Source: Candidatus Heimdallarchaeota archaeon LC_3 (GTDB taxonomy: Archaea; Asgardarchaeota; Heimdallarchaeia; Hodarchaeales; LC-3). From it: a stretch of 64,000 bases of DNA. A program made the position numbers and the translations under genes. The stretch covers positions 13,754 through 77,753 of the forward strand of contig MDVS01000025.1 of assembly GCA_001940645.1 (NCBI GenBank), in the 5' to 3' direction. Position 1 is the stretch's first letter; each line of letters opens with the position of its first letter. Shown here in pieces: positions 18,424 to 28,032 of this stretch. The notes beneath the pieces are model-generated. The model had not been told where the DNA came from. It searched no databases and worked only from the letters and a program-made list of their open reading frames with translations.

Positions 18424-19992
18424 ATGAATAACGAGTCAGTATTATTTTATGCACCAATTGAGTTGAAAGAATTTTTAATTGCTGTGATAGAGCAAACACG
18501 AAAAAAAATCACAATAGGTTATAAATATCGGAGCAACTTAACTGATTTATCTCCTCCCTGTCAAATTTTCGTTATTTGGATTTTCCCTTATGATCAACAA
18601 TACTTTTTTTTTACCCATTTTGATGAATTACCAGATAAATTAATAGATATCACTTATTCAGATCACTTAAATCTAGAAAATGAACTTAGAAATTTCATTT
18701 CTAAAGATTATTGGAAAATGATTGATGAAAAAAGTGAGAAAAACAAACTTTTGTTTGAAAATTCTTCCTTAGAAGATATTTTAATTTCAGATACAAACAA
18801 CATATATGAAAACCAAGCTATTAGAGTATATGCTGATTGGATCGTAAATGGAGAAATTGATGTTAATTTTTCTTCTTCTATTGGAGGAAGTAGGAAATGG
18901 TTAAATGGTTTTAAAACAACATTTAAAGGAATTTTAGATATTACTACTTTTAATATTCTTGATTTCTTTGTAGAAATGAAAAGTAAACGAGCAACGGAGA
19001 TTAAACAAAGGGATGCTCAAAAGAAAGAAGAAGATCAATTTATAATTATTAATGGATTTAGTTCTTATATATTTCCACCAGTATGGATAGGGGAACGTCC
19101 GTTTAGAAATATTGATGAGAAACTCTCTAGAAAATATTTTCATCCTGATGCAGGTGAAAAAATTATAAATTTTGATTATAAAGGTAATGAGGTCTTTATA
19201 AATAAGATTGGTAAGATTTTTATTTTAAACGAAAATAGAGAGCACTCTCTTTTATTATTAAATGAATTAATGGCGATTTTTTTGCTTTTTGGAGAGATTT
19301 TTACAATTAAAACTAATAATGGTAATTTGGGTAGATTTAATTATAATTTATCAACTAAGAAATTTCTCAGTTCAACACATAAAGGTAATAGAGAAAGAGT
19401 CTGGTTTTTTAACAAAATAGATTTTTCCTATGAGGATTTTAAAAAATGGGAATCTTTCAATCAAATAAGTGTAATTTCAACAGAAAAGTTCAATGAAATT
19501 ATTGATCGGATTCAAAATTTAAAACTGAATGAATACTGTAAAGTTTTGAGAATTTTTCTCGATGCTAATACTCAATTGTTTAGGGATGAATTTAATTCTT
19601 CATTTTTAGTCTGCTGGACTTTAATTGAAGGAATAATCACTAACAATTGGAAGAATTATAAAGATTCAAAAGGAATCGAGTCAAAAAAGGGAAAATCAAA
19701 ATCAAAATCAAAATCAAATCGTGATATGGGTATTCGAGGTATTCTTAAAGAGAGTAAAAGAGTAGGTATAATACAGAATGATTTAGAAAATGTAATAGAT
19801 TCTCTTAGAGAAAAGCGAAATGACTATGTTCATAACAATATGGATAAAAATGTCGATTTATCAAGAAAAGATTGTTTTTGTATATTGCAAACAGCTGCAG
19901 TAATAATAAAAAAATTGTTACAGGGTAAATCATTAAATTCTTATGATACAGAAGAAATTGATATATTAAAAAAATTACTTATTAATTTTTGA
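18424..19992 (+). CDS. Apea/HEPN-like protein
   Basis: A 522-residue protein. The last 130 residues look like an Apea-type HEPN domain: an opening helix SFLVCWTLIEGIIT, a loop with a (KS)n repeat, and the helix end LREKRNDYVHNN with the R-x4-H motif (R465, H470), followed by a final helix. HEPN proteins with this motif are often RNases in toxin, abortive-infection or helicase-linked defence modules. The first 390 residues are alpha/beta and unrecognised. The gene starts 32 bases after the helicase and is probably cotranscribed. The SKSKSKSKS stretch (near 19695) comes from a short AAATCA repeat. Confidence 0.6.
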   Translation: MNNESVLFYAPIELKEFLIAVIEQTRKKITIGYKYRSNLTDLSPPCQIFVIWIFPYDQQYFFFTHFDELPDKLIDITYSDHLNLENELRNFISKDYWKMIDEKSEKNKLLFENSSLEDILISDTNNIYENQAIRVYADWIVNGEIDVNFSSSIGGSRKWLNGFKTTFKGILDITTFNILDFFVEMKSKRATEIKQRDAQKKEEDQFIIINGFSSYIFPPVWIGERPFRNIDEKLSRKYFHPDAGEKIINFDYKGNEVFINKIGKIFILNENREHSLLLLNELMAIFLLFGEIFTIKTNNGNLGRFNYNLSTKKFLSSTHKGNRERVWFFNKIDFSYEDFKKWESFNQISVISTEKFNEIIDRIQNLKLNEYCKVLRIFLDANTQLFRDEFNSSFLVCWTLIEGIITNNWKNYKDSKGIESKKGKSKSKSKSNRDMGIRGILKESKRVGIIQNDLENVIDSLREKRNDYVHNNMDKNVDLSRKDCFCILQTAAVIIKKLLQGKSLNSYDTEEIDILKKLLINF

Positions 19993-20028
19993 TTAGTAAT
20001 CTCAATTTAAATTCAATTCTGACCCACT

Positions 20029-21993
20029 TCAATTCTCGAAAAAAGATTGGACTAGACTTGTAATAATTCCAATATTATAAGTATTTGTCGATAATAATTT
20101 TGGAAAAATCCCTAATCCTGGTAACCGATAATCTAAACAAATAATTATACATTGATCTGTTGGTCTTCGTATCCCTCTTCCTGCTGCCTGTAATAATGTT
20201 TGATAGATAGGTAACCATTTTAAGAAAAAAATTGTATTTTTTTTTCCAAATCTCTTAATAAACCTATGTTCTAATAACAGTTGTGTCAAATTCGGAGGTG
20301 GATGAGGAATACCAGTAAAAATAATCATAGCGATTTTTGACGCTTCTGTGATTCTATCTTTAATCTCTACACCCTCTGAAAATCCTCCAGCTAAAGTCGC
20401 AAAAATCAATTCATGTTTCTTTAATCGTAATTTTTCTAGCATAACTTGGTTCTGTTGAGAAGTGCTTTCAATAAATATTTCTTTTTCAGGATATAGGGCT
20501 GAATATACTTTCCCTAAATCCTTTGTGAAAACTTTGCTGGTGGAAAATACTAAGGTGTGTTTTGGATTTAGATCATGTAATTGGTCGATTAATTGATCTT
20601 GGATTTTAAATAACTGTGATCCCCTATCTCGTTGTCTTGATGATATATTGGGATGCATAAAAGTCAAATATTTTATTTTACGCGGTTCATGTGGTACTTC
20701 TACTAATTGAAATGATTTATCTAATCCAAACAATGTTAGATAAGCTCTGGGAGGAAATAATGTCCCTGACATGAGGATAACTCGAGAAAAAGTTTCAATT
20801 TTATTTAATGTCGTCTCTGGGAATGGCATCATACGTTTCATGACTTTATAGACTATTTTTTTCCCTTCTTTAGTAATAAAATCTTCTTTATCATAATACC
20901 AGAGATCACCATCAGTGGAAAGGAAGTTATGTAATAATCTTAATGCATTCAATCCTCTTCTGTCTTCCTCGCTAGGGATTTTTCTTCCTAAGAAAGATTC
21001 TATTGCATAATCTATACGTGCAAGTTGATAGGAATTTTCGTGATCAATCAGCGGATTAGCCATAGTTAATTTATGTGTTCTGAATTGATTTTCCATTTTA
21101 GATAGGAATGTTTTTAATTCCAGTTCGTGTCTGAATGCAAACAAGGAAGCAGTTTTTATCTGGTTATAACTTATTATTCCAGTCTGATGTGCTTTAAAAT
21201 TATGCACTTCATCTATAATAATAGCAGTGGTCGAAGGATCGACATATAGTTCCTTAAATAATGCTGTTGATAATTGAGGATTTAATAACCATGCGTGAGT
21301 GGTCACGACAATCTGAGCTTTTTTTAACATACTTTTTAAAACAAAATATGGACATAATGCTGGAGTCTCTACCATTAAGAATTCTTTAATCTCTTTGGTA
21401 CTTTTGAGATCCTTCATGAAATAAGATAGGATTAGTTCTTCTAATTCATTTCCAGACGGTGCCTTTTTCTGGAATAATGGGCATCGCAATCCCTTACAAT
21501 CAATCTGTCCATGTCTTTTTGTAGTTGTAGTAGCTTTAGTGTTCACACAAAGTTCTTCTTTCCCAATTAATGGCAATGAAATAATTTCTGAGGGAAAAGA
21601 TTTAGTACTCTTTTCATTTTTTTCAGGAACAAAATTTTCATAATTTTTAAAATAATGACTAGATAAGGTGAAAGCTTCATCAAGTATTCTGAATACTTGA
21701 GTCTTCATTCTGACCATAATTATTATTTTTGTGATAGTCTTTTGTGGTCCTAATAGACAATGTAACATTGAAGTCAAGGCAACAACTGTCTTTCCAAACC
21801 CTGTTGGTGCATGCCATAAGACATGGGGATGAGTAATTAACTCTTCCAACATTTCTTCTTGAAGAGGCTTAAAATCATAGGGAAATAGATGTTTAGGATT
21901 GATTCTTTCCTGCTCAGCTATTGAAGAATTAGAATCAGATATAGTAATTTTGTATTCCCTCACATTCATACTAATTGTCTGTATAATATTCAT
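20029..21993 (-). CDS. XPD/Rad3-like Fe-S DNA helicase
   Basis: A 654-residue SF2 helicase of the XPD/DinG family, which unwinds DNA 5'-3'. Walker A is APTGFGKT (62-69), DEVH box at 261-264, and motif VI reads QAAGRGIRR near residue 608. Four cysteines at 149, 166, 171 and 214 between motifs I and II match the [4Fe-4S] ligand pattern. The longest start overlaps the upstream gene by 23 bases. A second in-frame ATG at 21969 begins one base after the upstream stop and would remove the overlap. It is the last gene of a GTPase-RadA-HerA-like-XPD operon, so it probably works with a recombinase. Confidence 0.88.
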   Translation of the reverse strand: MNIIQTISMNVREYKITISDSNSSIAEQERINPKHLFPYDFKPLQEEMLEELITHPHVLWHAPTGFGKTVVALTSMLHCLLGPQKTITKIIIMVRMKTQVFRILDEAFTLSSHYFKNYENFVPEKNEKSTKSFPSEIISLPLIGKEELCVNTKATTTTKRHGQIDCKGLRCPLFQKKAPSGNELEELILSYFMKDLKSTKEIKEFLMVETPALCPYFVLKSMLKKAQIVVTTHAWLLNPQLSTALFKELYVDPSTTAIIIDEVHNFKAHQTGIISYNQIKTASLFAFRHELELKTFLSKMENQFRTHKLTMANPLIDHENSYQLARIDYAIESFLGRKIPSEEDRRGLNALRLLHNFLSTDGDLWYYDKEDFITKEGKKIVYKVMKRMMPFPETTLNKIETFSRVILMSGTLFPPRAYLTLFGLDKSFQLVEVPHEPRKIKYLTFMHPNISSRQRDRGSQLFKIQDQLIDQLHDLNPKHTLVFSTSKVFTKDLGKVYSALYPEKEIFIESTSQQNQVMLEKLRLKKHELIFATLAGGFSEGVEIKDRITEASKIAMIIFTGIPHPPPNLTQLLLEHRFIKRFGKKNTIFFLKWLPIYQTLLQAAGRGIRRPTDQCIIICLDYRLPGLGIFPKLLSTNTYNIGIITSLVQSFFEN

Positions 21994-24754
21994 CTACAAG
22001 TGAGTAAATCCCAGATGCTTGATTATTTTGGGTGTCTCTTCCAAGTAATATGACTGAAGTAAATCCTTTTTTGTTCTCTCCTAAGGACAAAGCATTTAAT
22101 TCATGAACGGATGATAATCTTACCTTTAGCTTATCTGTAAATTGAGGGAAGAGCACAATTTTTCTGGCAATTCTTGGCATAATCTTTGTTTTCTTAAATC
22201 GGATCTCTTCAAGATTTTGATTTGTTATTTGGCTATCCTTTTTCTCTACAAGATCATCAACATTAAAATCTGATTTTGATTCAGTAAGTCTATTTTCCGT
22301 TGAAGTCGGTGAATCAATCTTAGATAAAGAACTAGGGGTAGCGATTTCTTGATTAGTTGGATTAGCTAGATTAGTTGCTATTTCTTCTTCATCAATTCTT
22401 TGAGATAATCCGGGAGCAATTTGTTGATTAGCGTTTAACGCCTTTTCAATCATCGGTGGGTTGAAATACGAATTTTCTTCATTATTATTAACAGATATTT
22501 CTTGATTGTTCTCTTCTTCAAAATATGATTCTTGTCTTTTCGTGTTATTTATGTCTGAAGCTATTTCTAGTAATTTATCAATAACATCTGCACTATCAAG
22601 TTTATTGTTAATATACTGGAGAAATAAAAAGACCATATTCCAATTAATATCAGGAAGAGTCTGTCTGATAATACCTGGTAAGACAGTATCTAAATTACTA
22701 TCTAAATCATTCATTTTTAATAGACTTGAGATGTCTACTTCTTTATATTGTCCAAAAAATGTTGGAATAGCTTCTAATAAGTGCTTTGCTTCTGGAGTCA
22801 AATACATACTTTTGATTAATCGATAATTTTTTTGTATATAGTTTTTATCTACTAATTCTTTGATTATTTTCAATCCATCAAAGTAATAATCACTCATTTG
22901 GATGGCCAGATACTTGGATTGATTAATAAAATGAGGTTGATTAGTTATTTGCTCTAATATTTTATATCCTAATACAGAATTTAGTGGTTCAAGTTGTCTA
23001 AATTTATGAAACACATTATAATTCGTCTGTTTAATAGTTTCCTTAGTAAATTGCTGTAACTTGTTGCTTATAGAAAAAGGAATCAAGAGACTAGAATTGT
23101 CTGATCTACGTAAAATTGCTATATCTGTATTATCTTGTAGAATATATTGAAATTTTTTGGGTAAGTCCATATTCTTTATTTGGTCTGTCCATATTGTGTT
23201 TATTTCCGATCCTAACAACTGGATAAAAGAATCATAATTTCTGTTGTATTCTTTGAAATGGAAAAGATAGGTATCGCGTTGTGCTAATTGTAGATATTGC
23301 CTGTAATAACTTTGTTGAGTAAAGTTGGATATATTTGAAAGAAATGAATCAAATCCAATTGAGATTAGTCTATAATTTGGATTAATTATCTTAGCTAACT
23401 CGGTCAATAAAATAAATGCTAATAATGATTCTTGTTGATTGGTCTTAGTAGCTTGGATTAATAAAACACCTTTCTTTCTTAAAATAATAGGAATAGCTGA
23501 TGTGTTTCTCCTAATAGTAATGGTGAATAAATATTTAATTTTTTGTTCAATATTTTGATAAGTCCTATTCACAATCGGTGTCTGTGTTTCTAAAGTATCT
23601 AAATTGACTTGTTCGTTAGAGACATCAAAAGATTCTTTATCAGTAGATAAATTGTTTGATAAATCTAATCCCATTCCTTGCATCTGTGTAGCTTGGGTCT
23701 GGATAAATAAATTAAAATCCCCTATAGAAGCTGGATTAGATCCTTGTCTATCCATTTTAATAAGATATTCTGAAATGAGACCCTGAAAAGCTCCCACTTC
23801 ACTGGGTAGGATCTCAAAAATATGTATTAACGAACGAATAATAGTTATTCTAAGCTCAGGATATTCTTGCATAATAATAAAGGGGTCTAAAGAAAAATCT
23901 CCTGGAATAAATCTTTTAACAATAAATGGAATATCTAATGGTAAATCAAATTGGTAATCATTAAAATTATAGATGATTGTTAAATCGTCAGTGTTGCTAC
24001 CTTTAGGTAATAATCCGTTTAGAAAGTTTAGAACAAGATATTTTACCTTTGTTGAATGATTTCCATATATTACACATTGATTTGAACTTAATCCTACCTC
24101 TTTTTCATCCCTTAGACTTTTTCCCATGACAATAGTATGATGTAATACGGGAATTGTAGTGTCTGGACGATTAATAATTTTTAATTTACCATTATTAGTA
24201 AATATCCCTAAATCATTGGTGATCGTGCTGAAGATATGTCCAAACTTTTGTGCTGTTATTTCATCAGCTGATATTGGAAAATCCGATAATTGCAAGTCTG
24301 CTTTGAACAAGATTTTTTTAATCTGATCCCAAGGCAATTCAAATAGAGTCAAATTCAGACTTTTTGCAAGATTTACTACTTCTTCAGAAATTTGTGTAAT
24401 TTTTTTGTATCCATTATCAAGATCTCTTGATTTTTGAATTTGGACATCCACAGTTAATATAAAAAATGAGACTATTTGATCCAAATCCTTGATATATCTA
24501 CTATATCTGCCATATGAGATGAAAGAATTGACTAGTTTTGGTAGAACATGGATAGAATGGGGAAAATAGGAAGCAACGAAATATTGTTGTAACAGTCGTT
24601 CATAGGGTCTACGTGATCCTTGATAGGTACGTTCTCTAAGAATTACTTTCTTTGTTTTAATAAAAGTATTAAAAGTCTCAGTGAAAGGAGATATAGAATA
24701 ATCTGGAATATTAGGAAATTCTTTAGAATAATTATTTGAAGTAATATTTTTCAC
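21971..24754 (-). CDS. Degenerate HerA/VirB4-like ATPase
   Basis: A 927-residue protein. From about 205 the text follows the HerA/VirB4 fold: VGLSSNQCVIYGNHSTKVK at the P-loop position, FSLDPFIIM where HerA has its 'NPL' region, helices ending SIGDFNLFIQ, then IILRKKGVLLIQ and LISIGFDSFL where Walker B would be. The P-loop lacks the glycine and Ser/Thr around the lysine, and no DE pair ends the second strand, so it is probably not an active ATPase. Residues 740-870 are a low-complexity Asn/Ser/Glu linker. Alignment was by eye. It lies between radA (26 bases) and the XPD gene (overlapping or abutting). Confidence 0.5.
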   Translation of the reverse strand: MKNITSNNYSKEFPNIPDYSISPFTETFNTFIKTKKVILRERTYQGSRRPYERLLQQYFVASYFPHSIHVLPKLVNSFISYGRYSRYIKDLDQIVSFFILTVDVQIQKSRDLDNGYKKITQISEEVVNLAKSLNLTLFELPWDQIKKILFKADLQLSDFPISADEITAQKFGHIFSTITNDLGIFTNNGKLKIINRPDTTIPVLHHTIVMGKSLRDEKEVGLSSNQCVIYGNHSTKVKYLVLNFLNGLLPKGSNTDDLTIIYNFNDYQFDLPLDIPFIVKRFIPGDFSLDPFIIMQEYPELRITIIRSLIHIFEILPSEVGAFQGLISEYLIKMDRQGSNPASIGDFNLFIQTQATQMQGMGLDLSNNLSTDKESFDVSNEQVNLDTLETQTPIVNRTYQNIEQKIKYLFTITIRRNTSAIPIILRKKGVLLIQATKTNQQESLLAFILLTELAKIINPNYRLISIGFDSFLSNISNFTQQSYYRQYLQLAQRDTYLFHFKEYNRNYDSFIQLLGSEINTIWTDQIKNMDLPKKFQYILQDNTDIAILRRSDNSSLLIPFSISNKLQQFTKETIKQTNYNVFHKFRQLEPLNSVLGYKILEQITNQPHFINQSKYLAIQMSDYYFDGLKIIKELVDKNYIQKNYRLIKSMYLTPEAKHLLEAIPTFFGQYKEVDISSLLKMNDLDSNLDTVLPGIIRQTLPDINWNMVFLFLQYINNKLDSADVIDKLLEIASDINNTKRQESYFEEENNQEISVNNNEENSYFNPPMIEKALNANQQIAPGLSQRIDEEEIATNLANPTNQEIATPSSLSKIDSPTSTENRLTESKSDFNVDDLVEKKDSQITNQNLEEIRFKKTKIMPRIARKIVLFPQFTDKLKVRLSSVHELNALSLGENKKGFTSVILLGRDTQNNQASGIYSLVDEYYTDN

Positions 24755-24780
24755 CTAAATTTTGTATATTATCCAGTTAT

Positions 24781-26424
24781 TTATGCTAAAATGTCGTCTT
24801 CAATATCTTCCTCAGATTCAATATCTTTACCAACGGTCAAAGAAACCTTAGAACTAGTGGATTTAGATCGAGTGTTACCTTTATCCATATCAGATACTCC
24901 TTCTTCATTAAGAACAAATTCTGCCTCTCCAATAGCTAAGTATGGAGAATCAACAACTGTTGCTTTTCTCAGGACAATATCCCTATTTTTTCCAGCAGAT
25001 TTTTTGGATAATTTGATACGATGAGTTACTGCATGGGCAACAGCAAAACCTCCAGCAGCTATAACTGAAGTCATACTGATAGGGCCAGCCATAGACATTT
25101 TAGTAGTGGCTTGATTAGTCACAAGAATTGCAGGCTCATTAATTTGCATGTTTCGTTTAATAATACCTAAAATTTCTTGTAACTTGTTTTGTCTACGAGC
25201 AAGCTCTGACACACCATGAGAAAATTCAAACCTGAATGGCGACATTATTGAATCAATTATTACCAGAACAATTTTGTCAGGCATTTTGAAGACCTCCTCA
25301 ATGGCGTTCTGGAGCATATCAGTCGATAATATCTGATAATAAATAATATTATCTAGAAAATAGTCTGGATCTTTATTGGGATAACGATTTTTCACTATTT
25401 CAACTATTCGTTCACTTTTGAATGTGCTTTCAGTATCTAACCAGACCACTCTTGGGCGTTGCGAAGATTGAGGTTTGAAATCAATAAATCCTCCTTCAGA
25501 TTTCTGGAGTAAGGCCATAACGGCCGTTGTATAGCATATCTGTGTTTTACCCATACCTGCTTCACCAAAGAACTCGGTGAGATGCTTAGCTTCAATACCT
25601 CCTCCTAATAATTCATCTAAAGCAACAGATCCAGTGGAACATTTATTAGTGTCTTTTTTCTGTTTTAATAATGTCTTAGCTGTCTTAGCATTCATTTGAT
25701 GAAACTGTTGAGCAATCTTCCAGATTTTTTGGGCAGTTTGTTCACCGATACCAGCCAAAGAGACTAATTCATTTATTTTTGGTAGTGTAGCAATCTCAGA
25801 TATAGAATTAAAACGCTTTTTAATGGAACCTAATAATTTATCAGTAACAATGGTCTTTCCACGTTCATCTTTGTATTGAGTCAGGATATCAACAGGATCA
25901 CGAACAGAAGTAGGATCATTTAATGTAGGTGGGCCACTTAGAATCCAATTATCTTCGTCTTCCTCTTCCTGATTTTCTTTCATGATTTCTTCAGCAGTAA
26001 AAGATTCTTCTTCTTCCTCTTCTTCTACTTCAAGAACTTCTTTTTTGAGTGGAGTGGATGTAGTAAGAAGATCATCTTCTTCATCTAAAGCTTTTTCTTC
26101 CGCGGATGCACCAAATGGTCGAGATAAGATATTTACTAATTTCTCCTTTTTCATTTTGGAGTATCCTGATAGACCCTTCACTTTTGCTAATTGTCTTAAT
26201 TCCTTAAGATTTTTAGCTTCAAGAGAATTGATTTCACTGGAATCTGAATCAACTACTTTATTATTCTCTGCTGATTCATTCACAGGTCTTTTTTCTTCTT
26301 TCACTACTTGATTTGATTCATCTGATGAGTTTAGTAAATCATCAAGAAAATCATCACCAAGACTGATATTATTATTTTTTTGTTCATTTTTGTTTTTTGA
26401 CATAATTTTACCTTCGTTATACAT
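24781..26424 (-). CDS. radA: RadA recombinase with long acidic N-terminus
   Basis: A RecA/Rad51-family recombinase. The core has CSTGSVALDELLGGG, Walker A GEAGMGKT (287-294), LDTESTF, Walker B LVIIDSI (387-393), and the DNA-binding/ATP-cap region SELARRQNKLQEIL to TNQATTKM and AAGGFAVAHAVTHRI. A helix-hairpin-helix lies at about 210-240 (SLAGIGEQTAQKI), as in archaeal RadA. Unusual is the N-terminal extension: a SAP/Rho-N-like helix pair (ELRQLAKVKGLSGYSKMKKEKL, about 75-100) and a very acidic linker (100-155). The total of 547 aa compares with about 320-350 for typical RadA. It is 9 bases after the GTPase gene. Confidence 0.88.
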   Translation of the reverse strand: MYNEGKIMSKNKNEQKNNNISLGDDFLDDLLNSSDESNQVVKEEKRPVNESAENNKVVDSDSSEINSLEAKNLKELRQLAKVKGLSGYSKMKKEKLVNILSRPFGASAEEKALDEEDDLLTTSTPLKKEVLEVEEEEEEESFTAEEIMKENQEEEDEDNWILSGPPTLNDPTSVRDPVDILTQYKDERGKTIVTDKLLGSIKKRFNSISEIATLPKINELVSLAGIGEQTAQKIWKIAQQFHQMNAKTAKTLLKQKKDTNKCSTGSVALDELLGGGIEAKHLTEFFGEAGMGKTQICYTTAVMALLQKSEGGFIDFKPQSSQRPRVVWLDTESTFKSERIVEIVKNRYPNKDPDYFLDNIIYYQILSTDMLQNAIEEVFKMPDKIVLVIIDSIMSPFRFEFSHGVSELARRQNKLQEILGIIKRNMQINEPAILVTNQATTKMSMAGPISMTSVIAAGGFAVAHAVTHRIKLSKKSAGKNRDIVLRKATVVDSPYLAIGEAEFVLNEEGVSDMDKGNTRSKSTSSKVSLTVGKDIESEEDIEDDILA

Positions 26425-26433
26425 TTATTAATT

Positions 26434-27093
26434 TTATATTTTGTTTTCTGGTTTGATAACATCATGAAATATTCGTTCCGATTCAAAAATATTATAATTA
26501 TATAGCGGACTGACATATTTGGATAATTCACTAAGTAATTGTTCTATACCTTCACCAGTAATAGCTGATGTAAGAATAAAGCCTTTAAAGGTCGGAAATC
26601 TCTGACAAATCTTCTTTGCAGCCTCTGGAATGACCTCTTGATTCATATCACGCTTGTTTCCAACAAAAATAATTGGAATATTTTCCCTTTCAATTCGATC
26701 TTTAGTAATATCATACCATCCATCCGGTGAAAACAAATTTTCAAAGGATTGCGCGTCATTCATAGCAAAAGTAAAGATGACAAGGGAAGTACCCCCAAGA
26801 ATAATATGGGGAATAAGATCAATTGGATGACAATCAACTGTTTTCTGACCTTGTAAATCCCAAATAGAGTAAATGATAGGAGATTCGGTTGTGGAAGGAA
26901 CGACCTGAAAATCCATAAACATGGTACGAATAGTATTTTGTGCAGCTTGACTATTTTTACCAAAAGAGATTACATGATTACGAATAGCATTAATTAGAGT
27001 AGTTTTTCCAACAGCACCATCACCCAAGATAGCTAACTTCACAACTTGAGAAACGGATTTATTAATGGCTTTATCACTAGTTTGATCTGTCAT
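26434..27093 (-). CDS. Ras-like small GTPase heading radA operon
   Basis: A 219-residue small GTPase. G1 is GDGAVGKT (24-31), G3 is WDLQGQ with D79, G82 and Q83 (the Gln equivalent to Ras Gln61), G4 is NKRD (146-149) and G5 is TSA (175-177). The N-terminal 17 residues are polar; the tail ends without a prenylation cysteine. Such GTPases are greatly expanded in Asgard archaea. This one is the first gene of an operon with radA 9 bases behind it, so it may control the recombinase module. AAGGAGATC precedes the ATG, and a TATA-like element lies about 25 bases upstream. Confidence 0.9.
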   Translation of the reverse strand: MTDQTSDKAINKSVSQVVKLAILGDGAVGKTTLINAIRNHVISFGKNSQAAQNTIRTMFMDFQVVPSTTESPIIYSIWDLQGQKTVDCHPIDLIPHIILGGTSLVIFTFAMNDAQSFENLFSPDGWYDITKDRIERENIPIIFVGNKRDMNQEVIPEAAKKICQRFPTFKGFILTSAITGEGIEQLLSELSKYVSPLYNYNIFESERIFHDVIKPENKI

Positions 27094-27113
27094 GATCTCC
27101 TTAGTAATTCTGC

Positions 27114-27127
27114 TTTATATATCAAAT
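27114..27127 (-). promoter_or_regulatory. BRE/TATA promoter of GTPase-radA operon
   Basis: Minus strand reads ATTTGATATATAAA, close to the promoter core seen before luxC and the helicase genes. The TATA centre is about 25 bases from the ATG. Either the mRNA is nearly leaderless or the ribosome site AAGGAG is served by an earlier start. Confidence 0.55.
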
Positions 27128-27262
27128 TCAGTTTCAATGCTAGAATTTAAAGGCCAATTTGGGCTTTAATACCTGAAAACATCCGACTTTAAACAAAAAT
27201 TTAATTGATCATTCTTTTTTTAGCATATTATTTGGAAAAACTTAACCTGTTATATCTATAAC

Positions 27263-27553
27263 ATGGTCACGATTTCAAAAATTACTTTGTATGAGTTAAA
27301 AAAACAATTAGAGTTTCCTCAATTAGCTGAAGTTGTTGAATATTTAGAGAATAATTATGGTCCAAATTCTGGAAAAATCACCTATTCTATTTTTGATCAA
27401 GAAGTCTTATTTGGTGTTAAAGAAGAAAATGATGAAAATAACAAAAAAATACTTCCAAGTGAAATTAATGACTTCCATTATTCTTGTAATAGTAAAATTG
27501 AATTAAATTGCGAATTTTGTAAATATTGTGGAAATTCAAATTTGAAATCTTAA
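27263..27553 (+). CDS. Small protein with C-terminal zinc ribbon
   Basis: A 96-residue protein, ATG start, divergent from the GTPase operon. Helical N-terminal half, then a cysteine set CNSKIELNCEFCKYCGN in the last 25 residues, consistent with one zinc. No family recognised. A mini-ORF with a signal-like N-terminus follows at 27575. Confidence 0.5.
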   Translation: MVTISKITLYELKKQLEFPQLAEVVEYLENNYGPNSGKITYSIFDQEVLFGVKEENDENNKKILPSEINDFHYSCNSKIELNCEFCKYCGNSNLKS

Positions 27554-27574
27554 AAATTTTATTAGGGAATCTAA

Positions 27575-27688
27575 ATGAAAATTAAACGAATAGCTTTGAT
27601 AGTTTTTCTAATTGGAGTATTATCCAGTCCGTATAATGCCTCTAAGGTCTTTTCAAGAAAAAACAACTTGGATAAATATCAAACTTAA
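27575..27688 (+). CDS. Mini-ORF with signal-peptide-like sequence
   Basis: A 37-residue ORF (ATG to TAA), MKIKRIALIVFLIGVLSS then a short polar tail. It reads like a signal peptide without a mature protein, so it may be a remnant of an exported protein gene, or a small membrane peptide. It begins 22 bases after the preceding stop. Confidence 0.35.
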   Translation: MKIKRIALIVFLIGVLSSPYNASKVFSRKNNLDKYQT

Positions 27689-28032
27689 TTAATTTTTTAT
27701 ATGCTTTTATTCGGGACGAAATGATATTAAAACGTTTAATAAGTTAGATCTAACTTGTATTTTAATATATATGAGGAAACAATCTAGCTTGGGTGCTATA
27801 AGCATAAGCTAATGCATATTTCAACCAACTTGGTGCTTTCAAGTTAAGTATAATCTTTTTTTCTAGATGACCGATGCTTAGTCCACATAGATCACAGGAC
27901 ATGAATTTTTTCTTCTCTCCAAATCCAAAAGCAGTGATCCATCATTAATGGGAACAGTAGGATTTTTCTCAATAATAATTATCAATAGGATTAGAAAAAA
28001 GGACAGAAGCAATTCAAAAAGGAATTCCCAAA
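27689..28032. other. Intergenic region without a supported gene
   Basis: About 340 bases. CTTGGGTGCTATAAG (near 27788) and CTTGGTGCTTTCAAG (near 27830) are similar and may be a spaced repeat. Nothing else can be supported. Confidence 0.35.
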
